Shown: positions 38,742-53,500, numbered from the stretch's first letter. The stretch is 64,000 nucleotides of DNA from Moringa oleifera (GCA_021397835.1 JAJFZO010000609.1:10790001-10854000); one strand, 5' to 3'. The notes: generated from the sequence alone by a model not told the origin. A program made the numbers and translations.

Positions 38742-41700
38742 ATAAATTTTCTGATAAGAATGAGATGTATTCCTGACATGCAGCTCCAACTTCAATCTTT
38801 GATGGAAACCTTGAATTCAACAGAACCTCACTACATTAGATGTGTGAAGCCAAACAATGTCCTGAAGCCTGCAATTTTTGAGAATGTCAACATTATTCAG
38901 CAATTACGATGTGGTGTGAGTATTATTGGCTGTACTTTATCCTTTGATACTGTGCTTCATCTTCATGGTAACATGTCTGAAAAGTAAATTTCTGCTTTAG
39001 AATCCTGGGAACTTAAGTAAGTTTGTTTATGCATTTTCCTTTATTCAGGGTGTTCTTGAGGCAATCAGGATCAGCTGTGCTGGATATCCTACAAGGCGAA
39101 CATTCTATGAGTTTCTCAATCGTTTTGGTGTCCTTGCTCCAGAAGTCCTGGAAGGAAAGTAAGTCTTAAGCTTATAATTCCATGTGTTGTGATAACTTCA
39201 TAATAGAGATGGAAGTATGTATTAGAAGCTCCTTAATCAACAAATTTTGTGTTTCTTCCTTCTGCCATCCTCCTATCTTTCTTTTGTAGCATATCACTGT
39301 GATTTGATGAAATAGTTCTTCTTCACAGCCATGATGACAAGGTTGCGTGCCAAATGATTCTGGACAAAATGGGATTGAAAGGTTATCAGGTAATTCAAGT
39401 GTTCTGTTTTAATCCATTATCATTATTTTAGTACTATAAATACCTACCCAAACTTTGATTGGGAAAGTTGGGCTAAGATGAATGAGAAAATGTGCTCAGT
39501 CTCAGGGTTCATTTATTTGTTTACTTATTTTAAATATTTTGTTGATATATGAGCTACATATGCTGTTCCGAACATCATATGCTGCCAATCACATGTAGAA
39601 AGTATGCTTGTACTGAATGGTAGTGGCTTGGAGGTGTGGCTTCAACATTAGTTCATCAGTATTTCTTTTTTACAGATCGAAATTTGACAATAGGAATGGT
39701 CCTTCTAGGTTTGCTGATTAATGGGAAGTACCCCATGCAATATGAGATTAAAACACTTGCAGTGCTCGGCAGTGGCTGGGGTAGAAAGGTTGAGTGACTG
39801 GACCCAACCTTATATTGACAGTTGATGCTGGTCAACTAACAACCAGATGAACTCTTCCCACCCAGTTAAGGACAGTTAGAAGGGACTGGCCTGGGATTGG
39901 GGCATAGCTGACAAACTTGTTCAATATGGTTTTTCTTATTGTATTTCTACCGTCTAAAGCTCTTGAAGCATGTGGAAACCTAACGCTGTAATTACAAAGT
40001 GTTTTTATGCTTACTAATAGTACATCCAGGGTATCCAAAAAAATCAGTTAATTGTGTTTTGCAATTCATTGGTGAGGTCTGCAAAGTTTGTGATACATAT
40101 TCTGTGCAACATGACTGGTGCTGCAGATAGGAAAGTCAAAAGTCTTCTTGAGAGCTGGCCAGATGGCTGAGTTGGATGCAAGAAGAGCAGAGGTGCTTGG
40201 AAATGCAGCTAGGACAATTCAAAGGCAAATTCGTACTTACATTGCACGCAAAGAGTTCCTTTCCCTACGCAAAGCAACTATCCTCTTACAGTCTTATTGG
40301 CGTGGTATCTTCTTGAATTATCTTTGGAATTATACTTGTTTACTTTGCTATTTAGTGAGCTGAAAAAAAAAAAATGTCTTTCTTGTGGAATAAAACCCTG
40401 CCCATTTCTAGTCTGGTGACAATTTGTAAAGGGTGACCAATTATAGAACTACTGATGTTGGCATGACCATGCTAACATTATGTCGTCTGGCTTGTTTGGG
40501 AAAATCCTGGCTATTAACTCTTTTTATTTCCCATTTCATTGTAACAAGGTAAACTGGCTTGTAAACTGTATGAGCAAATGCGACGTGAGGCAGCTGCTGT
40601 GAAGATTCAGAAGAACTTCCGTCAGTACACAGCCAGGAGCTCATATCTGACAGTACAATCATCTGCAATCACATTGCAGACAGGGTTAAGAGCAATGACT
40701 GCTCGTAATGAATTCAGATTCAGAAAGCAAACGAAGGCTGCTATCATTATTCAGGTCTTCTTGGCATGCCCCTTCTCATCATGGAAAATAAACCACATGA
40801 CTTTCAAATTACAGTTACTATCATACACTAGCGATGAACTAGCACCTTATTGCATGAAACTTGTTCAGACAGTTAATTTGTTGGACAATGGATTGTTTAA
40901 CTTTCAGGCTTACTTGCGTCGCCACATTGCATATGCTTATTATAAGAGTCTTAAGAGATCTGCAATAGTTTCTCAATGCGGTTGGAGGAGAAGAATTGCT
41001 CGAAGAGAGCTCAGAAAGCTCAAGATGGTTTGATCACTTTCCTAAATGCAGTTTTATATTTTTGGAAACGTAGAAAGCTCACTCTTGTGGTGTGTAAGGA
41101 ATCAATGAATTCCGGTTATGACTTTTTTATAAATTGATGTAGGCTGCACGAGAAACAGGGGCCCTTAAAGAGGCAAAAGACAAACTGGAAAAACGCGTGG
41201 AAGAACTTACGTGGCGGTTGCAGTTAGAGAAGCGTCTGAGGGTAAGTTTTTCATTTTGTACTTAGGCTAAGATCTTCTTTTCTATGGCAAAATTACTTGG
41301 AAAAGTGCACCACAACTAACTTTAAAAGCAATTTCAACTTTATTCTGATGGAAAAAAAAGGCAATTTCAACTTTATTTCTTTTAATTTTGATTTGCAGAC
41401 TGATCTGGAAGAGGAAAAGGCCCAGGAAATTGCAAAGTTGCAGGAGGCTTTGCATGCAATGCAAATGCAAGTGGAAGAAGCAAACGCTAATGTTATTAAA
41501 GAACGAGAAGCAGCTAGGAAAGCTATTGAAGAAGCACCTCCAGTCATTAAGGAGACTCCTGTAATAGTTCAAGACACCAAAAAGATTGATTCCTTAACTG
41601 CTGAGGTAGAGAGTCTGAAGGTAGGTTCGCATTCTTGGATGATCACTGTATCTTCAAGTATGCACTTATGAGTTCTAACAATGAACTTAGATGAAAGTAC

Positions 41701-44700
41701 ACTGAGGAACTTCTGCTCTGGAAGAGCTAGATCTTAGTGAAGCTTACCATCCTTAATGAAGTAGTATTGCCTTTCTAGTGGTTCCAGTGACTACAGCTGC
41801 CATCAATCCAATCAATACTACCAAGTACTGAATTTCAGATTAACTCCACAAGCTTATGACTGTTGACTGCAGCATAAACTTTCGAGGACAATGATGAATG
41901 ATTTAACTATTTGTTAGTTTGCCTGCTCTGAATTCAATGCTGAAACATGCTCAGGAATAAGTTTGGTTGATCTTAGTTTATTGCATCCTCTATGATGTAT
42001 TGGCTTCTGTAGCATTTCGTAATCATGTTAAGCAACCTTGACTTGCCGCAGATTCCCGCTCAGGAGTTTCATATATAGTTGAATTCTGAGATGGCTTAAA
42101 CTTAGTAGTTCAACCTTTGCGAAATGATACCAACGAAGAAAAAAAAAATTATCTCTTATCATTATGCACAATCTTAGGTAGCATTTGATGGCCCCATTTA
42201 GTATTTCTTCATGGTGATAGAGGTTGGACAAGTAAAGTTGTTTGCTTAATGAGCTTTCATAACAATGCAGGCTTTGCTGCTATCAGAAAGACAGGCAGCA
42301 GAAGAGGCAAGGAAAGTTGGTGCAGATGCTGAGGCCAGAAATGCAGATTTGGTTAAAAAACTTGAAGAAGCAGAGAGGAAAGTGGATCAGCTTCAGGAAT
42401 CTGTGCAAAGGTCTGTAGAAACTGACTATTCTAAACTATTTAGAGAAAATTTCCAATAATCTCATCATGTAGGTTAGCAAAGAAAGTAATGATAGTCAGC
42501 TAAGTCCTGATGAACTAATTTTACAAGTTTTCCTTTTTTCTTTCAATTACTTGTCATGACACGTCATCTGTATATGCTACTTATAGTTCTTGTGATAGAT
42601 ACAATTCTGATTGTTTGTGCTAGGCTGTGGTCTCTGGTACACCACTTTTCTTTTTTGGTCTTGTGTCTGCCTAAATATGCTTTGCTTTAAGCTTGTCAGC
42701 AACTTCTCAAGTTGGTTTCTTTCCTTTGTTTAGGCTAGAAGAGAAACTTTCTAATTCAGAATCAGAAAATCAAGTACTACGTCAGCAAGCACTTGCCATG
42801 TCACCAACCGGGAAATCTTTATCTGCACGATCAAAAACAATGGTTATTCAGGTAAAGATTGAATACAAACTCATTACATGTCTTATGAAAACATAGAGAA
42901 ATTACGTGTTCATGTTACTTGATTGATATGCAGAGAACACCAGACAATGGGACTGTTCCAAATGGAGAAACAAAGTCTGCATCGGTAGAATAACTGCTTC
43001 TCATTAATCCAACCTGGAAAAGTATGCAGGATTGAAGATATTCTCTTATTGCTTACCATCTGCTGTATGTTTCAGGACATGGCTCTTGCTCTGTCAAATA
43101 CCCGTGAGCCAGAATCTGAGGAGAAACCACAGAAATCTCTCAATGAAAAGCAGCAGGTAATACTGACATGCGTGAAAGGATTGGTTCTTCCTAATGCATC
43201 TTTATTCTTTCTTTACATTATTTTGCTTGTTAGCATAGCTTATGAGTTACTTCTCTTTTTCTAATATCTATCTTGCAATCTGCTTTTGTGGTTCAGGAGA
43301 ACCAGGATTTGTTAATCAAGTGTATATCACAAAACTTGGGATTTTCTGGGGACAAGCCAGTTGCTGCTTGCGTCATATACAAGTGTCTTCTTCATTGGAG
43401 GTCATTTGAAGTAGAAAGAACTAGCGTTTTTGACCGCATTATTCAAACAATAGCTTCAGCTATTGAGGTAAGTTACTGTGTTTATGACTCTTAGGGGATT
43501 GTTTAATTCATCAACTCCGGAAAGACTTCACATTTGGCTGCTGCTAGAACATTGACTATATAGTACTAATGTGGATGCTTACTGCAGGTCCAGGATAGTA
43601 ATGATGTGTTGGCATATTGGTTGTCTAATGCATCGACGTTATTGTTACTGCTCCAACACACCCTGAAAGCAACTGGAGCTGCAAGTTTGACTCCACAGAG
43701 ACGCAGAACAGCATCAGCCTCACTTTTTGGGAGAATGTCTCAAGTAAGGCAAAAAGTTTTCTATATCCAAGTAGGTAAAATTCTTTCCATTTTGGTTTTT
43801 AATTCTTCTTATCAAACTGTGTTTCATACAATTCTAGGGACTAAGGGCATCTCCTCAAAGTGCTGGGCTCTCCTTTTTCAATGGTCGAGCAATTAGCAGA
43901 CTGGATGACATGAGGCAAGTTGAGGCAAAATACCCAGCATTACTGTTTAAGCAGCAGCTTACTGCCTTCCTCGAGAAGCTATATGGAATGATAAGAGACA
44001 GCCTAAAGAAAGAGATCTCACCCCTTCTGGGATTATGTATACAGGTTGCTACTGAGTTATTTAATTGTGCATGCAGTGTTCACTACTTTGTTTGCTTGGT
44101 ACATGATTTTCATTTTCTGTCTTTTAATCTAAGGAAAGGTGAGGGGGAGTTGAGGATGGGAAAGGGAAAGTGGGAAGCAGATATGAGTAACTGCTATAGA
44201 ATTTCCTAACTACTTATCTAAGTTGATTTTGTGACTATTTAGGTAAGAATGGGCTTTGCAACTTGATAGCTTCATCTTAAAGAGGATCACAATTTGTACT
44301 TTGTATTAGTTTATAATAGACTCCTAAGATCTATGGAAGAAACATGCCTTAATGTCAAATAGAGGCTCCTGTTAAAGTGAGAAAACAAGAATTTGCGATT
44401 CAGGCTACCAGGGTCATGAATTCCTTCAAACATAAGAAGTCTTTTAAAGCTTCAGAGACCTGCCTGCTAATATTTAAAGCTCAAAGAATGCTCATGACCT
44501 GTGTTTTAAATCTACGGAGAGTAATCGTAACCTGTATCCTAATTTACAAAGAATGTTTCTGATCTGTTTCCTCAATCAGTGGTATTTTATAGAGATGCTG
44601 AAGAAGGTATAGCATCTATCTGTGCTTTTATTTGCGTTGGTCCTCATTGCAGGGTTAGAGTACTCAATCAGTGGATAACAATTAGAGATTCTTGTTTGAT

Positions 44701-46121
44701 TGAAGTATCTACCAATATAATGTAGGCACCTAGAACATCACGGGCAAGTATGGTGAAAGGACGTTCACAAGCTAATGCTGTTGCTCAGCAAGCTCTAATT
44801 GCACACTGGCAAAGTATTGTGAAAAGCTTAAACAACTATTTGAAGACAATGAAAGCAAACTACGTGAGTTCTCAGTCTTCTCATAAAATGTTGGAAACTG
44901 CATTATTCTTCTAGTATGTTTATGATTTTGTTAAATGTTACTGTTTTACAGGTACCTCCCTTCTTGGTTCGTAAAGTATACACTCAGATATTCTCTTTCA
45001 TCAATGTTCAGCTTTTCAACAGGTGAGTGTGTGAAGGACCTCTTTCTTTCTTATCCACTGTTTTACTGTGTATAAAAGAATCTGCAATCATGTCCTATGA
45101 CAATTATATGATATCTGTGCTATGCGTCTCTGCAGTCTGCTTCTGCGGCGTGAGTGTTGTTCATTTAGTAACGGGGAGTATGTGAAGGCAGGTTTAGCTG
45201 AATTGGAACAGTGGTGCATTGAAGCAACTGAGGAAGTGAGCAGAATATGATCTTGATGTTCCTCTATTTTCTGCTTTCTTTTTCTACTCACTTGAACTTT
45301 TTGTGTACAGTATGCAGGCTCAGCCTGGGATGAGCTGAAGCATATCAGGCAGGCTGTTGGGTTCCTTGTGAGTTTCCCAGTGTTTATATTCAACCTCTGT
45401 TTTAATCCGTGGTGCAGAGTTTGCTCACGCACAATTTTTCTTCTTATTTACTGTTCAGGTCATACATCAAAAACCCAAGAAAACTTTAAATGAAATAACA
45501 AAAGAACTTTGCCCTGTAAGTGCCTCTTCTATTTCAAACTATCCGTTTCCTTTCCTTTCTTTTTTCTTTCTCAGTTTCATGTTTTACAATGTAAATATAT
45601 TGTTTCCAATTCAGGTACTCAGCATCCAGCAGTTATACAGAATCAGTACAATGTACTGGGATGACAAATATGGCACACATAGCGTCTCATCAGATGTAAG
45701 TTTAACTTTTCTTGACACTGTAATCATGTTATTTCTCATGAAATAAAGCTAAACCTTGTTCATGCAAGCCCTTTTCGGTATTCTGAATTTTCTCCTCTGC
45801 AAATTCCTGTGTTCTCATATAGGTTATTTCAAGTATGAGAGTTATGATGACTGAGGACTCCAACAATGCTGTTAGCAGTTCTTTCCTGTTAGATGATGAT
45901 TCGAGGTTGTATTTTCAAAGTGCTCTCTTTGTCTCCGTATCTAAGAGTATTACACAATTTATTGTCTGTATAGCTAACAATCTAAATATCAATGCAGCAT
46001 CCCCTTCTCAGTGGATGACATCTCCAAATCAATGCAAAAAGTAGACATTGCTGATATCGATCCACCTCCATTGATCCGTGAAAACTCAGGTTTTGGGTTC
46101 TTACTTCCACGCTCAGAATAA
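32067..46121 (+). CDS. XI-K: class XI myosin heavy chain, XI-K (myosin-17) type
   Basis: Actin motor driving organelle movement and cytoplasmic streaming. Thirty-nine exons, all in frame, give 1530 aa: 32067-32069, 33684-33812, 34214-34357, 34545-34690, 34775-34931, 35137-35195, 35535-35694, 35842-35991, 36081-36217, 36314-36460, 36652-36753, 36829-36886, 36983-37084, 37219-37256, 37488-37614, 37701-37871, 38784-38915, 39049-39158, 39329-39389, 40127-40304, 40549-40754, 40908-41027, 41143-41241, 41399-41620, 42271-42410, 42734-42851, 42934-42984, 43076-43156, 43297-43467, 43588-43743, 43838-44044, 44726-44863, 44952-45022, 45136-45235, 45311-45367, 45459-45515, 45615-45695, 45823-45905, 45998-46121. 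Order: SH3-like N-terminus; motor with P-loop GESGAGKT (156-163), switch I NNNSSRFGK (209-217) and DIYGFE (434-439); about six IQ motifs from about 739; coiled coil from about 880; globular tail with DIL domain. Exon 1 codes only the ATG. XI-K is judged by remembered similarity; a close XI paralogue is possible. Confidence 0.93.
34069..34165 (+). repeat. diverged 52-base tandem duplication in myosin intron 2
   Basis: Copies at 34069-34113 and 34121-34165 share tatatg-t-ctat-atcatga, ttctntttatattatga and a closing gcc. The period is 52 bases. Confidence 0.75.
38701..38742. repeat. compound (TA)n(TG)n(CG)n microsatellite in myosin intron
   Basis: A TA run, then a TG run of about ten units, then a short CG run, in the intron before exon 17. 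Alternating purine-pyrimidine tracts of this kind can adopt left-handed DNA in vitro; any role here is unknown. Confidence 0.95.
44440..44575 (+). repeat. degenerate short tandem units in myosin intron 31
   Basis: Three to four degenerate units of roughly 33-41 bases, marked by the recurring (g/a)acctg...ctaa-tttaaa or ctgt-tcct and by caaagaatg appearing twice. Divergence is high, so unit edges are approximate. Confidence 0.4.
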
Positions 46122-47322
46122 CTTTCATAATCATGGTTTACAGTAATTGAATCTCATGTGACTCAGTGCAACAATCATTGTGCTGAACCTGTGCATATAT
46201 ACATCGGAAATCACGTCCATGTGTATAATATTTTTTTCCAACTATACCCAGGCTTTGAAGTCTTTTGTGTCTGGGTCATTTCATTCTTTTCCCTGAGTTC
46301 CTACAACAAGGGGTATTTGTTAAGAAGCCATTGTCAACCGTTTAGTGTGACAATGTGCTGCTATAGAAACAGGCATTGGGTATCCTGCCCTTGTCGGGCT
46401 TCTCCCAATTTTTGCTTTTTGGTCTTCTTTGATTTTTGGTTCAGAGGGGCATTTTTTATTTTTAATTTTTTTCATATGGTTGTTTGTTGGTTTATGGGTT
46501 TGTAGTGATTTTTGAGTGTAATTAATGACAGCAGGTATTTCATAGGTTTTGACATTTCTTGTACAAGGCAATTCATATTTAATGTTAAATTCATTTTGTT
46601 TAGTACATTACAAGAGTCATGTCTAAAAAAACATGGGTAAACATGACAGCAGCATTGAGTTTGCAAGCTGTCAAACTCCCTACCTGTGTCCTTTCTTGTT
46701 ATTGTACCCTTTTTCTTTTCTCCTTTGTGCTGGTGGGAAGGGGGGGGGGAGGCGACAGTTGCCCAGTTGTAGGCTGACGCATGAACTGTAAATTGGAGAA
46801 ACTTGACCAAAGGAGAACTGCATACACTCTCCTTTTGTTGCCAGTCTGCCCAAGGATTCTTTACGGTATTGAGAAGTTTTCCTCTCCCAGAAAGCTGTGC
46901 TGATGTTCTGTATAGGCCAAAGCTCGTTTCTTGGGAGACACGTGATGAAAGACAGCTGTGTGTGATGGGAAGGGGCAGATTAACAGGAAAGGCTTGTCAA
47001 AGTTGCTAATCTGAGCTGGGCGTTCACCTTCATCACAAGTTATTTTGTCTAATATTCTGAAATTACATTGGCAGACAGGAAAATTCAATCTGCACATTTC
47101 CAGATTTTGATGCTACAAAAAATCATTTTCCATGGTGAAAGTACATGCAGTGAAAACTAGTAATTACAGACTTTACTCTTACACACATCAGCAAGCCACC
47201 AAAAAAAAAAAATATTCTTTCATTGCAATAACTTCCTGAGCCAGCATTCTTTGTTACACAAATAGTCTTCTATAGGGTATGTCTAATTTGTTACAACTCT
47301 TAGGACTACCGATACAAAGCTG
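46122..47322. other. convergent 3' intergenic region myosin / GPCAT
   Basis: Two genes end towards each other here. A short G-run sits at about 46740-46750. I see no gene, RNA or mobile element. Confidence 0.5.
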
Positions 47323-50300
47323 TTAGGATTGGCACGACTCAGTACAATTGTCCACCTCCACTGAGCTTTCACTTGCAAGCAAGGGCTGCTCTTGCTTAGA
47401 TTGTCCTGGCTGCATCTCTGTTTTCTTTTTCTCTTTTTGAATCACTTGCCTTGGCATCACCTCTAGCAGAAAGCTTCCTCCATTCCAAACAGCTGCCGAA
47501 ACCTTGAGTATTTGGAAAACAACATGTAATTCGTATGACAAGAAGATCGGCACTGTTAGTGCCATGGTTGCCACGGTAAATATGCCTTGGAACAAAATGT
47601 ACATGAACATGCGATTCTGATCTCCAAGCAAACCACTTAGGCGCCACCATATATTGTTTGCTTTTTGTGCTTTTTTGGAAAGCTCTCTGACAAGAACTGC
47701 AGTCAGTAACGCGGAAAGAAAAATACTAACCAGCTAGCAATAAAATTAATGCATTGATTCTCTTCCATGTAAGAAATTGAATGAAGGGGAAGAGGAGAGA
47801 GCAAGGAGTGTTGAGTACCTATATGAAGTCATCACTTCGGGATCTCTTAATAGCCTCTGGCGACGGAGAACATTGACAATGAGAAAATAAAGAACCTGCC
47901 AAAGGGTGTAAGCAACTAATGGGACCAGAAACAGCCATGTTAGCAGGTAGGATTTGTCTTCCACATAAGGCCATGAAATTCTACGAGCAGTGCCTTCGGG
48001 ATGCATAGCTGCGAAAGTTGTGGGATTCCACCATCTGATTGTGAAGAAAACTAGACCTAGAAAGAGTGTAGCATTAAAAGGATGAAACTCAGGAAAGCAG
48101 ACAACAGGATAATAAGGAAAACACAAATTTTCCCGCTAAAAAAAAAGGAAAAACATAAATTTGGCCTCTCTTAAAGGGTCAGTGCACCAACTAGTGTGGA
48201 TATTTGGCATACAGCATTAAACTCCAAACTGCTAATCTCCTTAAATGATCAAAGAATGCAAATCTCAAACTTCTACTGGTCAAACTTCTGCAATTTACTA
48301 GGTGCATCAAGTTTTACTTATTCAAGGTCAAACGACAGAGTATGCAACCTTGTACCATCAGCTCCTTAGCACAAGTGCCCCAACTCTAGTCAGAATTTAA
48401 AATTAAACTTAGATTTGAGCATTTGACAACATACTGAAAAATTTCCCCATCATAGAAACTTTATCTAATACCAGCCAAAACTTAAGGTGACAAAGCCTAA
48501 CATGAGTTCATGATAAAGGTAGAATGTTAAATTTGGTTTAAATAAATATCTCACAATTGGAAAAGAAAACAATATTCTACAAGATTTTAGTTTACAAATT
48601 AAATATATTAAAACTATAGATTTTTTTTTAATATAGATGTATGTTATAAGGACTAAACAATCTAAATTTGTCACAACTAGTTAGAAGTACTAGCACGCGT
48701 GACATTTATGAAATTCATAACAGTTAATTTTCTTTATAATTTTTTAATAAATATCAGCCCTTAACATTCAGAAACTATTTGTCAATGCCCAGAAAAAAAG
48801 AGACAAATGTCCAACTTACCAGGTAAAAGATGTATTAGGACGCTAACAATTTTATCAACAGAACTGAAAACCAAGCTACAACGCCAAACAATAATTGCCC
48901 ACGCTAATGGCCCCTGCATTCAGTGTCAAGAAGAGTGAATACCGGGAATGACTGAGATTAATCAATCAAAAAGTATCATCAACTCAGAATTAATAGCTTA
49001 CCTCAGCAAATGAGAAGCAAACCATAAAAAGCTTTTCATTCTTCGGATAAAGAAGAAGGTCAACCAGGAAGATTGTATTGGCATAATAGCAAAAGTCCTG
49101 ATACATAAAGCAATTGCATCACCTTCCTTGTTTTACATCTTTACATAAATTAGTCAAAAACTTTAGAAGTAAAACTAACATGGAGAACCTTCAGACCTTA
49201 GTGGCTGAAGATGTTGGTCCTTGAAAAATTTAGATTCTGCTAGTAGTACACTTAAAAGTTGACAAAGTGTGATATCCAATGTACATGCTTCAACTATTCA
49301 GTTGGGCACATTGGGAACGGCATAAGCATTCTTTCACGTGCCAGTTTCGATTGAATACTATGCTGAGCCTGGTAACTGCTTATTATAGTTCTGGCCACAT
49401 TTGCAAACTACCAACTCCTTCTATCCGTGTTACCTCCATTTTTTCACGATCCATTTGGAGCTTTCTCAATTAGACACCGAAAGAAAAAGCCACACCATCA
49501 CATCCATGAAATTATAATTTTTACTTTTTTTTATTCTAACCATTCAGTTTTGTACACGAAACCTGACTGACACTATGCTATATTTAAGATCACATTTGAC
49601 ACAGTTAAATTAACTACTTAACTACTTAACCCCAACATCGGCTTCACTATACTAACTTTGGCAGATATACACTGACAGAAAACTAATTTCAATTTAGCTT
49701 CCAGAAATGTTTACAAGATAAATAGAAGAAATGGTGATGTACTCATCAAAGGCAAACTATAATTAATATCTGGAGCTTACCAAAAGGTAGTAATGCCACT
49801 TCTTGAACCGATAATAAATCCACCGAGCAGGAACAAAAACGAAGTAGAACAAACAATATACATAAGGTATATCTTGAGGCCCTGAGAATTGAAAATTAAT
49901 TGGTTATTGAAAAAAAGATCAAACAGCTGAAAAAGTGTATACAATTGAAAATGGCTTTATCCATTTCATTTATAGAATTACTTTACTCACTCGCTCCCAA
50001 TAGGAAACAGAATCCGCCGAACCCAAGAACCCCAATAAGATGGGTCACCTACAACAGAAAAAAAAAAAGTTACTTAAGACTTCAAATCTCAGTAAAAACT
50101 CCAAATCGAATAAAGCAATATACACACGTAAGATCAAACACAATAAGGACAATAAAAAGAAAAATGCATAATGGCACAGATTATACTGCTGCATACCAGG
50201 TCAATTGAAGACCACAATATTCCACATAAAAATTGTGCCAAGAGGAGGGAGAGGAGGCAAAGTTTACCTTATTAATAAATCTCTCGTGTTCTTCAGCTTG

Positions 50301-50561
50301 TTTAGCGATCTTAACAGCCTGTTTAGACAGGATCTGCTTCGTCTGCACGGCTTGCTTCGACAATATCTCCCTCGTTTGCGCCACTTTCTACAAACCAGAC
50401 ATGCGCAGATCACACACCGCACGAAAACACAAAAATCGATAAAACCTATCAAAACACCGATTAAAGCGTACCTTAGATCGATCCTTGATCCTCTGTTTCA
50501 CCGTTCGAAATGAATCTCCATTTGTGTTCGTGTCCTCCGCTGACTCTTCGTTGCTCGACAT
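47323..50561 (-). CDS. GPCAT: glycerophosphocholine acyltransferase (DUF2838 membrane protein)
   Basis: Multi-pass membrane protein of the DUF2838 family, whose yeast and plant members acylate glycerophosphocholine with acyl-CoA to make lysophosphatidylcholine for phospholipid recycling. Exons (minus): 50472-50561, 50268-50387, 49991-50048, 49781-49881, 49002-49097, 48820-48913, 47819-48056 and 47323-47686. The joined frame is 386 aa. A hydrophilic, probably cytosolic N-terminus contains a near-duplicated heptad-like motif (REILSKQAV and KQILSKQAV). About seven or eight hydrophobic segments follow from [12 protein letters not shown] onwards. Conserved blocks include [29 protein letters not shown], the FFTIRWWNP segment and [10 protein letters not shown]. 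The C-terminal tail is Lys/Glu-rich. The start is the ATG after which the first exon reads [10 protein letters not shown]; the family begins similarly. The name comes from recalled similarity to At5g35460. Confidence 0.88.
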
Positions 50562-53500
50562 TTCTTTGCTATTGAGACAGATATAAAGACACGGAGAGAG
50601 AGAAAAACAGAAACTGATACTGGGCTTGCGAATATATATAGGGAGGAAGAAAGTCAAGAAACCTGTTAAAAAGAAAGGTTCTCTCTTCTTCCACACAAAA
50701 CCGTTGTTTAAACTAGCAATTGGCTTCGGCAATCCTGATTAGCCACAATCCGGTTTTGTTTTATGGTAAGCTAAACCAAATCCCACGTGTCTGTTTTACG
50801 ACGCCGTACTTAATACACCGAATCTCTGTCCTTACGGATATAGGCATAAAGTACATGTCCCTGACTGCAATGATCAAAGCAATAAAAATCCCTGCCACGA
50901 TCACATTAATCATTCTTAAGCATACAAATTCTCGATTTAATTGACTAATTAATCATAAATATATATTATTTTTTCTTAATTGTTTCGCTAATTTAATTAA
51001 TCTAAAAACCTTTAAACTATTAATCAAATTAATTAACCAAATATTCAGCAGTTAAACTGTTAACGCTGGTTAAGTCAGGCCCATGCTTCTGGTACAGCTG
51101 GCAGAAAAGGACTGGTCGGTGTCCACGCGTTCATCTGGAGAAAGTTCTAGGATGCATATACCTGTACGACGCGTTGACAGGAAACCACGTAGATGACAAA
51201 GACGCTTCACCACTACCAACTCACTCCTCCAACGTGGCAGAAGATGAGTGGTGGCTTAAAGAAATCCCCGCGTTTCGGAATTTGGTCTCTTTGTCGAGGG
51301 TCCAGTCCCGCGGCTGAAGGAGAGCATTGGTTGGTGCATTGAAGAACCTCACAGACAGGTGACGTTAGAATTTTCCAAAAAGGTAGAGATGGCGATGCTC
51401 TTAATTTTGGTAAAAATCAAAACTCACATGTGTTAATCTTCTCATCGGGAGAGACCAAACATGACGCATTTAATGTTCTTAGTTCATGCACAAAAAGATA
51501 GTTTAAATGTGGCTTAAGCTTTATATCTTAACCCTTTTATTAATTTAATAGATAAATATAAAATAAATAAATAAATATTATTTATTTATATTATTAAATT
51601 ATTATATATCATAATTTTTAAAAAGTTGATAAAATTTTAATTTTATATCATACGAAAATGAAAATTTACATAAAAGAAATGACTATAATTAAGTAACTAA
51701 ATATGACAAAAAATCATAATATTTAATTTAAAAATATTAAAATATTGAATAGAATTGCTCGTGTTTCCTCAAAAGCTATATATTTAAGATCTTTTTAATG
51801 CTTTTGTTTTTCATTCAAACCGATAATATGTTTATTATAATATAACATTTCCTACTTTTTTAAAGTTGACTGAATTTGGCTTCGTGTGTTTATCTGAAAA
51901 CATATTATGTTTAATTTGAAAAATTAACGTATGTAGTGAACAAATTTCTTGGACTTAATATAATCCAAAATCTTTTTTATGTATCTTATTTGTAATTTTT
52001 ATGAAAAAGTAAGCTCACACTCTACTTCTCAATTACTAAATATTACTAAAATTTTTGGGTCTTTTTAATCAAAATTTAACTTTTTAAATGTATTCAAATA
52101 AATTTTAATTTATTAATTTACATCAAGTTAAAATTTATTAAAAAATTAAAAATTTAAAAGACATTTTACTATAAATTTTGACTTAAATTTTTTTATGAAT
52201 GTAAAAATATTTGTTTAAAAAATTATAACATCAAAAATTTAAAAAAAATCATGAAATATTGTGATGATTGAAAATTATTCAAATTCAAAAGATGAATTAC
52301 AATAAAATTTAAAATCTAATTAAATGATTTTTAATATTTTAAAAATAAAAAATTATTAAATTTTATAATTTTTTTTACTAAATTTTAAATTTAATAAATT
52401 TAATAAACAAAAATTCGTTGAATTAATTAAGACCCACTTGTAATGCCCCATTTCTCAAACTCCACAATGGACACAAATGGGCTTGGGCTACCTTCTGTGT
52501 GTCCCTGCCTCTTTAGCAGTTCACTACCCGGGACCACTGTCCTGCTTAACCATAGCACTTTTTGTTAGTAACAAATCTTCATGTAAACAATAATTTTTTT
52601 TATATTTTTCTATAATTAAAATATTTTTTATAAATATGATTATTAATTAAATAAAAAATTATAAATTTTAATATTTAATTTAAATAAAAAATAGAATTTT
52701 AACACTTAATATCAATCAAAATAAATTTTTAACATTTATACACTGATTCATATAAATCTTATTTTAATGTTTTGATAACAATATTAATAATAATTAAAAT
52801 TTAATAAAAATAAAGATAAAAATTTTAAAAAATATATTCTTCATTTTTTTTCCATTTCTCTCTCTTTTGTTTTCGTTTTCCTCTCCTTTTCCATTATTTT
52901 TCTCATTGCTTTTTCATCGTTAACATTATTTTTTTCAAATCGTTATTTTTTAAAAAAATATAAATATTATTTAAAATTTTGTCAGTAAATTAATCTGTAT
53001 ATAAATTTTTTTAATTAATTTCATTTATTTAAGCCTTATATTAGAGTCAATGAGTGGCCAAAATTCTTCATATAAGAAGACGGTTAAAGAAGTATCAAAA
53101 TTTTGATATCAATGTGCAACAGACTTTAGCCATGAAATAGTGTATTTGGGTAGATCACGCTGTTGCTCGACTGTGTAACGGCCATGATTTTGGTAAAGTA
53201 GCACGCGAGCTTTCACCAAGGAAGAATCTTCCACCGAGGAGATAACCCAAATGGTTTTTAAGGAGATAACAAAAATCAAGTGAATTTTCATGGAAAATAG
53301 CCAACCAAGAACAATTTCGGGAAAAGAAAACAAGAAGAGAAAAAAAAAAAAGAAGAGAAAAGGATATGTTATTTTGTCATTTTCATATATATATATATAT
53401 ATTTTAAAAATTTAAAAATATTAATCAAATTAATTTTAATTATTAATGACATTAAAATTTGGAAATTGTTTAATTAATTTTCATTAAGGTCTGTAATGTT

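Noticed and set aside
41880..41950. Possible intronic C/D-box snoRNA (atgatga followed by ctga motifs)
   Set aside because: Boxes are poorly spaced, there is no convincing terminal stem, and such short motifs are common by chance.
52560..53100. AT-rich segment looking like a transposon fragment
   Set aside because: No terminal repeats, target duplication or coding remnant; ordinary low-complexity intergenic DNA.
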